Positions 17,663 to 25,528 of a DNA stretch of 64,000 nt are shown in pieces. The DNA comes from NORP110 sp051251595 (lineage in GTDB: Bacteria; Pseudomonadota; Alphaproteobacteria; Rhodobacterales; Rhodobacteraceae). How positions within the stretch are numbered: position 1 is the stretch's first letter; the number at the start of each line of letters is the position of its first letter. Below the pieces are notes generated by a model. That model was given only the letters and a program-made list of their open reading frames with translations. It made no database searches and was not told the DNA's origin. The position numbers were made by a program, and so were the translations under genes. Location: positions 186,001-250,000 of the forward strand of contig JBPOFA010000005.1 in the NCBI GenBank assembly GCA_051251595.1, read 5' to 3'.

Positions 17663-18297
17663 CGCGCAGCTTTCTGTTTGGACAATTGGTTCACAAACCG
17701 CCGCCGGATCGGTTCTGGCGTGCTCAGCACCGCAGCCGTCAGACCGTCCCGCGTCTCCGGCTGCGCAAGATAAAGCTTTGCCAAGAATTCCGCGCCACCT
17801 TGCGTCGTCAGGACAAGCTGCAGATCCTTTTGGGCATATCGGCTGTCCAGCGCATCCTCTTGCAGGGCAAGCACGATGCGCCGTTCGGCCAACCACCCTT
17901 CAGAGGGGGCAAATCTTTGGGATTGTTCCAGGAAATAGGCACGGTTTTCCGGCCGTCCAGCCGACTGCGCTGCCACCAGAAAGGCCGTCCCGTGGCTTGG
18001 CATCCGATCCAAAACCTGTCCTGCCAGATTGCCACATATCAGCGCCGTTTCCTGGCGTTGGCTTTTCGGCTGGAACAGGCGGTCATTTCCGGATGTGGCC
18101 CGCAGGCAAACCGCAAGCGCTGCGTCAATTCCTGTCAGCGAATAGGGCAGCTGCGTGTCCAGTTCCCCTAATCTCTCGGCCCACAGGCTGGCGCCATCGC
18201 GCAGATTCGCGGCCCGGATCTCGGAATATCCCAGCAGCGCTGCGCACCCCGTAAGTGTCAGGAACAGCACAGAATTTTTCCAACGTCTTAGTCCCAA
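17659..18297 (-). CDS. Hypothetical membrane-anchored or secreted protein of the polysaccharide operon
   Basis: About 212 residues: a short basic N-terminus, a hydrophobic helix (SVLFLTLTGCAALLG) acting as signal peptide or anchor, then a soluble extracytoplasmic domain rich in Ala, Leu and Gln, probably helical. The frame opens at 18417 and has ATGs at 18417 and 18345, but a TTG at 18297 has AGGA 7 bases before it and gives a normal signal sequence, so I prefer it; the start is uncertain. It is coupled to the ligase gene by an ATGA overlap and is the first gene of the minus-strand Wzc operon. No family recognised. Confidence 0.65.
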   Translation of the reverse strand: MGLRRWKNSVLFLTLTGCAALLGYSEIRAANLRDGASLWAERLGELDTQLPYSLTGIDAALAVCLRATSGNDRLFQPKSQRQETALICGNLAGQVLDRMPSHGTAFLVAAQSAGRPENRAYFLEQSQRFAPSEGWLAERRIVLALQEDALDSRYAQKDLQLVLTTQGGAEFLAKLYLAQPETRDGLTAAVLSTPEPIRRRFVNQLSKQKAAR

Positions 18298-18398
18298 ACT
18301 TCGGTCCTGGATTATGATTACATTCGGCCAGAAACCGGCCGTCATACAAAAATGAACAGAACCTGAATCTCGCAAGGTCCATAAAATGCGAAATAACA

Positions 18399-18413
18399 TT
18401 AAGAAAACATTAA
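18399..18413. promoter_or_regulatory. CtrA-like box (TTAA-N7-TTAA) upstream of the Wzc operon
   Basis: TTAA at 18399-18402, seven bases, TTAA at 18410-18413. It lies between the divergent minus-strand polysaccharide operon and the plus-strand secreted protein gene at 18470. It is the second of three such motifs in this locus. Confidence 0.55.
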
Positions 18414-18469
18414 GCATTTTTTGAAGTTATGGTCGCAGGAAACCGTCGATCTCAGGACTGGAACTGGAA

Positions 18470-18880
18470 ATGCGCTTTGTAACACTGCCCACGCTATGTC
18501 TTGGGATGACGTTGATCTTCGCTACGCCTGCGGTGTCCAATTCAGCTTTCGACGATGTCGAATCTGTTGCAGATAAATGTGAACAATCGAACTGCCAGAA
18601 AGTCGTAAAACAAACGGTGCGACGACTGCGCCGCAAAGCAGATTCGGTTGAGGATTTCAATTCTAGCCTTGGCGGGCTGGCAACGGCGTTGGTCCGTACA
18701 ATCAGTGAAACCACAGACCGTCGATCCCGAAAACGCATCGCCGCTGCTCTGGCGCGCGTTGCTCGCTCTTCAACCGATGCGGAACAGCGTGAAAATATAC
18801 TGAAAGTGGCCCGAAAAATCCGAAAAGGCGATGACGATTCCATCGACCTTGACGATCCGTTTGCGGTTAGCCCCTCATGA
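18470..18880 (+). CDS. Small secreted hypothetical protein
   Basis: A 136-residue protein with a clear signal peptide (MRFVTLPTLCLGMTLIFATPAVSNSA, split here only by description: cleavage probably after about residue 22-25), then a helical basic region with two Cys (a pair spaced four residues apart, in the segment around 37-42) and an acidic C-terminal tail. It ends six bases before the convergent gene at 18886. No family recognised. Its place inside the polysaccharide locus suggests an envelope role. Confidence 0.7.
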   Translation: MRFVTLPTLCLGMTLIFATPAVSNSAFDDVESVADKCEQSNCQKVVKQTVRRLRRKADSVEDFNSSLGGLATALVRTISETTDRRSRKRIAAALARVARSSTDAEQRENILKVARKIRKGDDDSIDLDDPFAVSPS

Positions 18881-18885
18881 TAAAC

Positions 18886-19401
18886 CTAGGCCGTTTTACA
18901 TTGGGGTATGCCATATTCAATCAGCTGAGCCCCGGTGATCTCATAAAACCCGACGGTCCGAAACCGGCCGGTCTTCAAAAACCAGGACCGAAGCGGTTCG
19001 GGATAATGGTTCGCCATGACATTGGACCAATACTCAAAGTCTTTAGGTGGCAGCGAAAATCCGTAAATCCGGCTCGCCGGTCCGTGGAACCCAAAGATTG
19101 TCGTGTCCAGCACGCAAGTTCGGCCCAGGGCCAGGTACAAGGTACAGGCCGAAAAACAATAGCGTCCCCGGATTTCTACAAAAGTTTTCGACCGGCTCAG
19201 GGACGAAATCAATTCGACCCGTTGGCGGATCGAACCGCCGGGGTCGTCTTTGACGATCAATTTGCCCGGCGCGGCGTGCAAAAGACTGCCGCAAAAAAGG
19301 CCGATCATCACCGTCAAAATCGCGACGCAACGACGAATCAGATGGGGCAGAACGCCCGCTCGTCGGAAAGCCACAAAAACAATTGCCTGCGATTCTGCCA
19401 T
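18886..19401 (-). CDS. Periplasmic ClpP/crotonase-like protein
   Basis: About 171 residues: a basic N-terminus with a hydrophobic segment (AILTVMIGLFCGSLLHAA) consistent with export, then a short alpha/beta domain. The segment GRYCFSACTLYLALGRTCV followed by FGFHGP resembles a group of small secreted ClpP-like proteins in which SAC holds the would-be nucleophile Ser and the FHGP segment a conserved His; two to three Cys could form disulfides. An ATG at 19458 is also in frame; 19401 gives a more normal leader. It lies inside the polysaccharide locus, convergent with the secreted protein gene at 18470. Enzymatic activity is not proven. Confidence 0.6.
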   Translation of the reverse strand: MAESQAIVFVAFRRAGVLPHLIRRCVAILTVMIGLFCGSLLHAAPGKLIVKDDPGGSIRQRVELISSLSRSKTFVEIRGRYCFSACTLYLALGRTCVLDTTIFGFHGPASRIYGFSLPPKDFEYWSNVMANHYPEPLRSWFLKTGRFRTVGFYEITGAQLIEYGIPQCKTA

Positions 19402-19574
19402 TTGTTTCACCCCGTTTCCACCGAGCCCGTAGTCGGACCCCGATTTTCGGCCCCCCACGAGCCATATGGCGCAACCTTGGGTTTATTTTCTAATCAAAAC
19501 ATGAACGCACTGCGCGAAACTGTCGCCAATTTGGCTACAATGTTTCTAAAACCCGATAAATGTTTGGCCTCTTC

Positions 19575-19589
19575 TTAAGGGGAATTTAA
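19575..19589. promoter_or_regulatory. CtrA-like box (TTAA-N7-TTAA) upstream of the ExoY-like gene
   Basis: TTAA at 19575-19578, seven bases, TTAA at 19586-19589, 78 bp before the ATG at 19668 and between two divergent genes. A 7-bp inverted repeat (AACCATT / AATGGTT) follows at about 19600-19620. Confidence 0.55.
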
Positions 19590-19667
19590 TCAATCGAATA
19601 ACCATTTGGTTGGAATGGTTTTTCTGTAAACTGTTGATGCTATCCTAGGACATGGAAAAAGCGGCAC

Positions 19668-20345
19668 ATGAGTTATACCTTTGTTGATGATGTCACAGAA
19701 CAGACCCGCACCCAGAGAGGTCGCATGACGTTGTACAAGGCCTTTGGGAAAAGGTTTTTGGACATCGTGCTTGTCCTGTTGGCGTCGCCCATTGCCGTGC
19801 CTGTGGTGCTGTTTGCCACCATTGGCATGTCGTTCGGAGGTGCAAAAGGCATCTATGGCCAGCCGCGCATTGGGCGCGATGGCCGGGTTTTTCGCTGTTG
19901 GAAAATTCGGACGATGGTGCCGAATGCGGATGAGGTCTTGTTGCGCCTCGTGGCCAGCGATACCGAAATCGCACGCGAATGGCACCTGAACCAGAAACTG
20001 GACCATGACCCGCGCATCACTCCGCTTGGCTATATCCTGCGTAAACTGAGCATCGATGAACTGCCACAATTCTGGAATGTATTGACCGGAGAGATGAGCC
20101 TGATTGGCCCGCGCCCGTTCACACCGGAACAAAAGGCGCTTTACGATGAAAATGGACCCAAGCGGGCTTACTACCGGGTGCGCCCAGGCATTTCCGGCCT
20201 CTGGCAGGTAGAGTGTCGCAACCAGGGTGGCTTTTGCGAACGTGTCAAATATGACGAGGCTTACGCCGAAAATATTAGCTTGGGCACAGACCTTAAAATT
20301 GCGATTAAAACCGTGGCCGCAATTGCTGGCGGCACCGGTCAATAA
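19668..20345 (+). CDS. exoY: Undecaprenyl-phosphate sugar phosphotransferase, ExoY-like
   Basis: A 225-residue polyisoprenyl-phosphate hexose-1-phosphate transferase that starts repeat-unit synthesis by loading the first sugar phosphate on undecaprenyl phosphate. It has one N-terminal hydrophobic helix (FLDIVLVLLASPIAVPVVLF) and the family motifs KIRTM, DPRITPLGYILRKLSIDELPQ, NVLTGEMSLIGPRP and RVRPGISGLWQV. An alternative ATG at 19725 has AGAGAGG right before it and may be the true start, which would remove 19 residues. It ends 4 bp from the convergent glutamate synthase-like gene. The symbol follows similarity to ExoY, not proof of the sugar used. Confidence 0.88.
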   Translation: MSYTFVDDVTEQTRTQRGRMTLYKAFGKRFLDIVLVLLASPIAVPVVLFATIGMSFGGAKGIYGQPRIGRDGRVFRCWKIRTMVPNADEVLLRLVASDTEIAREWHLNQKLDHDPRITPLGYILRKLSIDELPQFWNVLTGEMSLIGPRPFTPEQKALYDENGPKRAYYRVRPGISGLWQVECRNQGGFCERVKYDEAYAENISLGTDLKIAIKTVAAIAGGTGQ

Positions 20346-20348
20346 TTA

Positions 20349-21941
20349 TCAGTCGAACGGCGCAAAGGACTCTGCGCGTGCGCGGTTCCACCGGGCCAAA
20401 TATCCATGCTCGTCCGGTTCTTCATTCAACAAAAAGTTAAGCGGCAAATACGGGTTCGCCTGATCGCCGGAAATCAGCTCTCCTTCCCCTGATCTTGTGA
20501 CAAAATGCCGAGGCAAGAAATCGTTCGGGTCACTTAAACCCGCCGCGCCCGTCATTTCCGCCAAAGCTGCCAATGTGTTCTTGTGGAACCGCGCGACCCG
20601 CTCGGACTTATCGGGCACGACCAAGGCACGTTGGCGCGTTTCATCCTGTGTGGCGATGCCGACAGGGCAACGGTTGGTGTGGCAGGATTGGGCCTGAATG
20701 CATCCAAGCGAAAACATGAACCCACGCGCCGCGTTCACCCAATCCGCGCCAAGCGACAAGGCGCGCGCGATATCAAACGCCGTGATCAGTTTACCAGCGG
20801 TTCCGATCTTGATCTGATCGCGCAGCCCGGCGCCACGCAACGCGTTATGTACAAAGGTCAGCCCTTCTACCATTGGCATCCCAAGATGGTCCGTAAACTC
20901 CTGTGGTGCAGCGCCCGTGCCCCCCTCTTTGCCGTCCACAACGATAAAGTCGGGCACGATCCCCGTTTCAATCATCGCTTTGACGATGCACATGAATTCG
21001 CGACGATGCCCAATGCACAGCTTAAACCCAGTTGGCTTGCCCCCCGAAAGGTCGCGCAGTTTTCCAACAAACTGCATCAGCTCAATCGGGGTGGAAAATG
21101 CGCTATGGCTGGCCGGAGATATGCAATCTTGCCCCATAGGAACACCGCGCGCCTCAGCAATCTCTGGCGATATTTTTGACGCGGGCAACATGCCACCATG
21201 CCCGGGTTTCGCGCCCTGGCTTAGCTTGATCTCAACCATCTTGACCTGCGGGCTTGCCGCCTGCGTCTTGAATTTTTCGGCGTCGAACGTCCCATCTTCG
21301 GCGCGGCACCCGAAATAGCCAGACCCGATTTCATAAATCAGATCGCCGCCCCCTTGGCGGTGATATTTGCTGATCCCGCCTTCACCGGTGTCATGCGCAA
21401 ACCCGCCCTTTTTGGCACCCGTGTTCAGCGCCAAAATAGCATTGGCCGAAAGCGACCCAAAGCTCATCGCAGAGATGTTATAGATCGACGCAGAATAGGG
21501 CTGGCTGCATTCAGGTCCGCCGATTGTCACCCGGAAATCGCTGTCTGAAATATGGACCGGTTGGATAGAGTGGGTCAGTCCGTGAAAGCCAACATCGTAA
21601 ACCCGTTGCCGCGTCCCAAAAGGACGCTTGTCCTCGACCCCTTTGGCGCGCTGATACACAAGCGAACGGTCATCGCGGCTGAAAGGCTCTTCGTCCTGAT
21701 CGCTTTCGATCAGATATTGCCGGATCTCGGGACGGATGCCCTCGAACAGAAACCGCATATGCCCGATCACCGGATAGTTGCGCAAAATCGCGTGGCTGGG
21801 CTGAACAAGATCGTAAACACCAACCAATGCAAGCGCCGCAAAGGTCAGAAAAGGAAATATGAACCAAAAACTATAAGCCAGCCCGACGCTGCTGATGATG
21901 GCAAGCGCGACGACCGACACAAAAATCCCAAAACGCTGCAT
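20349..21941 (-). CDS. FMN-binding glutamate synthase family protein, membrane anchored
   Basis: A 530-residue protein with two N-terminal hydrophobic helices (about 5-45) followed by the FMN-binding (beta/alpha)8 domain of glutamate synthase. Hallmarks: SAMSFGSLSANA, HDTGEGGISKYH, KLSQGAKPGHGG, DGKEGGTGAAP and a Cys cluster C-x5-C-x4-C (CIQAQSCHTNRC) for an iron-sulfur cluster. It lacks the glutamine amidotransferase domain of GltB, so it resembles the stand-alone archaeal-type synthase domain; its real reaction is uncertain. The ATG has GAGGAAG right before it. It lies 30 bp after the SMP-30 gene and is probably co-transcribed. Confidence 0.88.
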   Translation of the reverse strand: MQRFGIFVSVVALAIISSVGLAYSFWFIFPFLTFAALALVGVYDLVQPSHAILRNYPVIGHMRFLFEGIRPEIRQYLIESDQDEEPFSRDDRSLVYQRAKGVEDKRPFGTRQRVYDVGFHGLTHSIQPVHISDSDFRVTIGGPECSQPYSASIYNISAMSFGSLSANAILALNTGAKKGGFAHDTGEGGISKYHRQGGGDLIYEIGSGYFGCRAEDGTFDAEKFKTQAASPQVKMVEIKLSQGAKPGHGGMLPASKISPEIAEARGVPMGQDCISPASHSAFSTPIELMQFVGKLRDLSGGKPTGFKLCIGHRREFMCIVKAMIETGIVPDFIVVDGKEGGTGAAPQEFTDHLGMPMVEGLTFVHNALRGAGLRDQIKIGTAGKLITAFDIARALSLGADWVNAARGFMFSLGCIQAQSCHTNRCPVGIATQDETRQRALVVPDKSERVARFHKNTLAALAEMTGAAGLSDPNDFLPRHFVTRSGEGELISGDQANPYLPLNFLLNEEPDEHGYLARWNRARAESFAPFD

Positions 21942-21971
21942 AACTTCCTCGTAAAATGATGAAACAGAGAC

Positions 21972-22883
21972 CTACAGACAAACGCCCTGGGCATTCACGT
22001 AAATCGATCTGATCGTGGTGGTTGCGCAAATGAACAAACGGTTCCGCTTTGGTCCGCCAAAACAGACATTGGCCACGACCTCATCAATCAGGATTTTCCC
22101 CAACAGCTTTCCCGACGATGAAAAACAATGCACCCCATCCGCCGCAGAGGACCAGAGGTTCCCATTCGTGTCGACCCGAAACCCGTCAAACAGACCCGCG
22201 TCGCATTCACAAAAATCCGAACCTTGGCCAAGCGTCTTGCCATCGGGATTGACGGGATAGCTGCGGATGCGGGGTGTGCAATCCGGAACATGGGTCTGCC
22301 CCGTATCCGCAATATAAAGCAGAGATTCATCGGGCGAAAGCGCAAGACCATTAGGCTGAACCATGTCAGACACCACCAGCTCTATCGTGCCATCTGGATC
22401 AATGCGATAGACATTGCTCGCCCCGATTTCGGACGGCGAGGCATCGCCTTCATATTCGCTGTCGATGCCATACGTCGGGTCTGTAAACCAAATTGATCCG
22501 TCGGATTTTTCAACAACATCATTGGGCGAATTGAAACGCTTGCCCTGATAGCTGTCGGCCAGAACTTTGCGCGTGCCGTCAAATTCGATACGGCTGACCG
22601 CCCGTCCACGATGCTCACACGCGATCAAGCGCCCCATATGGTCAACGGTGTGGCCGTTTTGATTGTTGGCAGGGGTCTGCAACACGGACACTTCGCCGTT
22701 CATTTCGTCCCACCGCATGACCCTGTCATTTGGGATGTCTGACCAGATCAGGTATCGCCCGGCTGGAAGATAGGCCGGGCCTTCGCACCAACGCCCGCCA
22801 GACCACAGCACATCCACACCGGCATTGCCAAAGATCAATTTCTTAAAACTTGGGTCGTGAATTTCGTAGTTTTCAGAGGGCAT
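21972..22883 (-). CDS. SMP-30/gluconolactonase family lactonase
   Basis: A 303-residue six-bladed beta-propeller enzyme that hydrolyses sugar lactones. Recognisable are the N-terminal Glu segment GGRWCEGPAYLP, NGHTVDHMGRLIACEHRGR, the Asn in RFNSPNDVV, DGSIWFTDPTYGI, QPNGLALSPDESLLYIADT and DGFRVDTNGNLW, which provide the divalent metal and catalytic residues (Glu, Asn, Asn, Asp). It is divergent from dgoK across a 199-bp region. Together with the second lactonase at 24614 it suggests degradation of galactonolactone or a related lactone; the substrate is not certain. Confidence 0.9.
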   Translation of the reverse strand: MPSENYEIHDPSFKKLIFGNAGVDVLWSGGRWCEGPAYLPAGRYLIWSDIPNDRVMRWDEMNGEVSVLQTPANNQNGHTVDHMGRLIACEHRGRAVSRIEFDGTRKVLADSYQGKRFNSPNDVVEKSDGSIWFTDPTYGIDSEYEGDASPSEIGASNVYRIDPDGTIELVVSDMVQPNGLALSPDESLLYIADTGQTHVPDCTPRIRSYPVNPDGKTLGQGSDFCECDAGLFDGFRVDTNGNLWSSAADGVHCFSSSGKLLGKILIDEVVANVCFGGPKRNRLFICATTTIRSIYVNAQGVCL

Positions 22884-22955
22884 GGTTCAGTCCATAGTGT
22901 TGTTTCAAAGATCAGATTGCCTTGATCTTACCTTTTTAACGCGGCTACAGAAGCC

Positions 22956-23012
22956 TTATTTACGTGCCTTTTCTGACAGGGCTGTGAACGGGCGTTTGCG
23001 TGGCGTAAATAA
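22956..23012. promoter_or_regulatory. Spaced inverted repeat in the divergent lactonase/dgoK promoter region
   Basis: A perfect 9-bp pair, TTATTTACG at 22956-22964 and CGTAAATAA at 23004-23012, lies 39 bp apart in the region between the lactonase gene and dgoK. Two half-sites with about 48 bp between centres could be bound by a looping repressor. No regulator gene is adjacent. Confidence 0.35.
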
Positions 23013-23082
23013 ACGAAATCAACGTAAAGGCCTGGCGGGCTTCGCTATGGGTTTGTTACAAACACAGAACACAAAGAACACA

Positions 23083-24006
23083 ATGAACACCGTGCAAGAA
23101 ACAAAGACACATTGGGTCGCCGTCGATTGGGGAACATCTAACCTGCGGGCCTGGATCATGGGGGCGGATGCAACCATTTTGCAGGAATGCGGATCGGATG
23201 ATGGGATGGGCGCGCTTGCGCCGGATCAGTTCGAAACCGCGCTATTAGACCTCATTTCCCCCTATCTGCCGCCCCAGCAAAACACGCCCGTCGTGGCCTG
23301 CGGAATGGTCGGTGCCCGCCAGGGCTGGACAGAGGCGGAATATGCCAAAGTGCCCTGCACCCCGCCCGGCGTCGAACAATCAACCCCAGCCCCGGCGACC
23401 GACCCGCGCATTGATGTGCGCATTCTTCCCGGCGTCAGCCAAACGACCCCCGCCGACGTGATGCGCGGCGAAGAAACCCAGATCGCCGGGTTTCTGGCGA
23501 AATATCCGAATTTCGACGGCGTCCTTTGCCTGCCCGGCACCCATTCCAAATGGGCGCGGATCAGCGCGGGCGAAATCGTCAGCTTTCAAACCTTCATGAC
23601 CGGAGAGCTCTTTGCGCTTTTGGCCGGGTCATCCGTGCTGCGCCATTCCGTTGACAGCAAGGACCATGACGAAGAAAGCTTTTTAGCCGCCATGCGCGAT
23701 GCCATGTCCAACCCGGAACGGGTAGGGGCACGGTTGTTTTCCATCCGGGCCGGATCCTTGGTGTCCGACCTGGGCCCCGCCGCCGCACGCGCAACGCTTT
23801 CAGGCTTGCTGATCGGTTTGGAAATGGCCGGGGCGCGGCCATATTGGCTGGGCATGGATATTGCAATTATCGGGACGACGTCGCTGGCCGATCTTTACCG
23901 CCAGGCGCTGGCGGATCAGGGTGTTGACCCGAAAATGACAGACACCACGGAAATGACTTTGGCCGGCCTGACTGCGGCCTATCGTGAATGGAAGGAAAGC
24001 AAATAG
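23083..24006 (+). CDS. dgoK: 2-dehydro-3-deoxygalactonokinase
   Basis: Phosphorylates 2-dehydro-3-deoxy-D-galactonate with ATP, the third step of the De Ley-Doudoroff galactose pathway. About 307 residues; N-terminal ATPase-fold motif VAVDWGTSNLRAW, then ACGMVGARQGW, MRGEETQIAGF, CLPGTHSKWARI and FMTGELFALL, all typical of the family. The frame is open upstream to 22882; the ATG at 23083 directly precedes the conserved region, with only a weak ribosome binding site. It overlaps the aldolase gene by 19 bp. Confidence 0.9.
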   Translation: MNTVQETKTHWVAVDWGTSNLRAWIMGADATILQECGSDDGMGALAPDQFETALLDLISPYLPPQQNTPVVACGMVGARQGWTEAEYAKVPCTPPGVEQSTPAPATDPRIDVRILPGVSQTTPADVMRGEETQIAGFLAKYPNFDGVLCLPGTHSKWARISAGEIVSFQTFMTGELFALLAGSSVLRHSVDSKDHDEESFLAAMRDAMSNPERVGARLFSIRAGSLVSDLGPAAARATLSGLLIGLEMAGARPYWLGMDIAIIGTTSLADLYRQALADQGVDPKMTDTTEMTLAGLTAAYREWKESK

Positions 24007-24617
24007 AACATCGTAAACTCATTGCCATTCTAAGGGGCGTCCGCCCTGAAGAAGCAGTCGACGTTGCCGCCGCGCTGATCAAAGCAGGCGTCACCATGAT
24101 CGAGGTTCCGTTGAACTCTCCATACCCGCTGACCAGCATCAAGAACCTGACGGATGCATTTGGCGACACCGCCGTTCTGGGCGCTGGCACGGTCTTGTCC
24201 CCGGATGACGTGGCCGCTGTTGCGGATGCAGGGGGCAAGCTGATCGTTTCGCCCGACTGCAACCCGGATGTGATCGACAAGACCAAATCGCTTGGGCTTT
24301 TGTCCTATCCCGGCGTCTTCACCGCGTCAGAGGCCTTCGCCGCCCTGCGCCACGGCGCCGACGGTTTGAAACTGTTTCCCTCTTTTGCCTTGGGATCATC
24401 CGGCCTGTCCGCACTGCGCGCTGTCTTGCCTGCAGGAACAGAGGTCTTCGCCGTTGGTGGCGTCGGCCCCAAGAATTTCGGCGAATGGCGCAATGCTGGC
24501 GCGGATGGATTTGGCATCGGCACGGCGATCTACCAACCCGGCGACACACCTGACGACGTCGCAGGCAAAGCGCGCGCCTTGGTATCTGCCTATGACAAGC
24601 TAGAGCCGAAATCATGA
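23988..24617 (+). CDS. dgoA: 2-dehydro-3-deoxy-6-phosphogalactonate aldolase
   Basis: Class I aldolase cleaving KDPGal to pyruvate and glyceraldehyde 3-phosphate. 209 residues, as usual. Visible are LIAILRGV at the N-terminus, the Glu in MIEVPLNSP, GAGTVL, the Schiff-base Lys in GLKLFPS and the phosphate-binding GGVGPKNFGEW segment. MIEVPLNSP rather than the KDPG-type MIEVTLRT segment favours the galactonate enzyme over Eda. It is translationally coupled to dgoK (19-bp overlap) and to the lactonase gene after it (4-bp overlap). Confidence 0.92.
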   Translation: MEGKQIEHRKLIAILRGVRPEEAVDVAAALIKAGVTMIEVPLNSPYPLTSIKNLTDAFGDTAVLGAGTVLSPDDVAAVADAGGKLIVSPDCNPDVIDKTKSLGLLSYPGVFTASEAFAALRHGADGLKLFPSFALGSSGLSALRAVLPAGTEVFAVGGVGPKNFGEWRNAGADGFGIGTAIYQPGDTPDDVAGKARALVSAYDKLEPKS

Positions 24618-25459
24618 CCGTTTCGATATTTGACAACACACAATGTCTGTTGGGCGAAGGGCCGCTGTGGCATCCCGGTCGGGAACAGTTCTTTTGGTTC
24701 GATATCAAGAACAAATCCCTGCATTCCAACGTTGACGGCAAAACGACCACGCAAAGCTTTGACGAATTTGTTTCGGCGGCGGGTTGGGTGGACAACGACA
24801 CCTTGCTGATGGCCAGTGAAACCGGATTGTATCGCTATGACATCGGCTCTGGTGAACGGTTCTTGCTTGCGCCGCTAGAGGCAGACAATCCGACGACCCG
24901 CTCTAACGATGGTCGCGCTGACCCGTTTGGCGGGTTTTGGATCGGGACAATGGGAAAGGAAGCTCAGGACAATGCGGGCGCGATTTACCGCTATTATCGC
25001 GGTGAAGTCCGAACCCTGTTTCCGGATATCTCGATTTCCAATTCGATCTGCTTTTCGCCGGATCGGCAATTTGCGTATTTCACCGACACGCGGGTCGGCA
25101 AGATCATGCGTCAGGCGCTTGACCCTGATCACGGATGGCCAAAAGGCGATCCAACGGTGTTGATCGATTTGACCACGCAAGGATTGCACCCGGATGGGTC
25201 GGTTGTGGATGCCCAAGGCTGCATCTGGAATGCCCAATGGGGCGCGGCGCGGGTGTCCAAATATTCAGCGGAGGGTCAATTCCTGTCTCAGGTCGATCTG
25301 CCCGCAGACCAAACCACCTGTCCCGCCTTCGGCGGCCCGGACCTGACCGATCTGTTTGTGACCTCTGCCGCAGAAGGCGCGGAAGGTGCGGATCAGGGCA
25401 AAACCTTTCTGGTGTCCGGCGCTGGCAAAGGGCAGGCGGAACATCAGGTTATTCTGTAA
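24614..25459 (+). CDS. SMP-30/gluconolactonase family protein (sugar lactonase)
   Basis: A 281-residue beta-propeller lactonase of the SMP-30/LRE family, not closely similar to the copy at 21972. It has LLGEGPLWHPGREQFFWFDI (metal-binding Glu), TRSNDGRADPFGGFWIGTMG, SISNSICFSPD and DGSVVDAQGCIWNAQWG with the conserved Asp. These features are usual in L-arabinono-, galactono- or gluconolactonases. It is the third gene of the dgoK-dgoA operon (ATGA overlap), so galactonolactone is the most likely substrate by context. Confidence 0.88.
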   Translation: MTVSIFDNTQCLLGEGPLWHPGREQFFWFDIKNKSLHSNVDGKTTTQSFDEFVSAAGWVDNDTLLMASETGLYRYDIGSGERFLLAPLEADNPTTRSNDGRADPFGGFWIGTMGKEAQDNAGAIYRYYRGEVRTLFPDISISNSICFSPDRQFAYFTDTRVGKIMRQALDPDHGWPKGDPTVLIDLTTQGLHPDGSVVDAQGCIWNAQWGAARVSKYSAEGQFLSQVDLPADQTTCPAFGGPDLTDLFVTSAAEGAEGADQGKTFLVSGAGKGQAEHQVIL

Positions 25460-25528
25460 GACAGGACGAAAGACGCAAACCAAAACACACCGCCGATTGG
25501 GGGTGCCAAAATCCAAGAGGGGCCGAAG

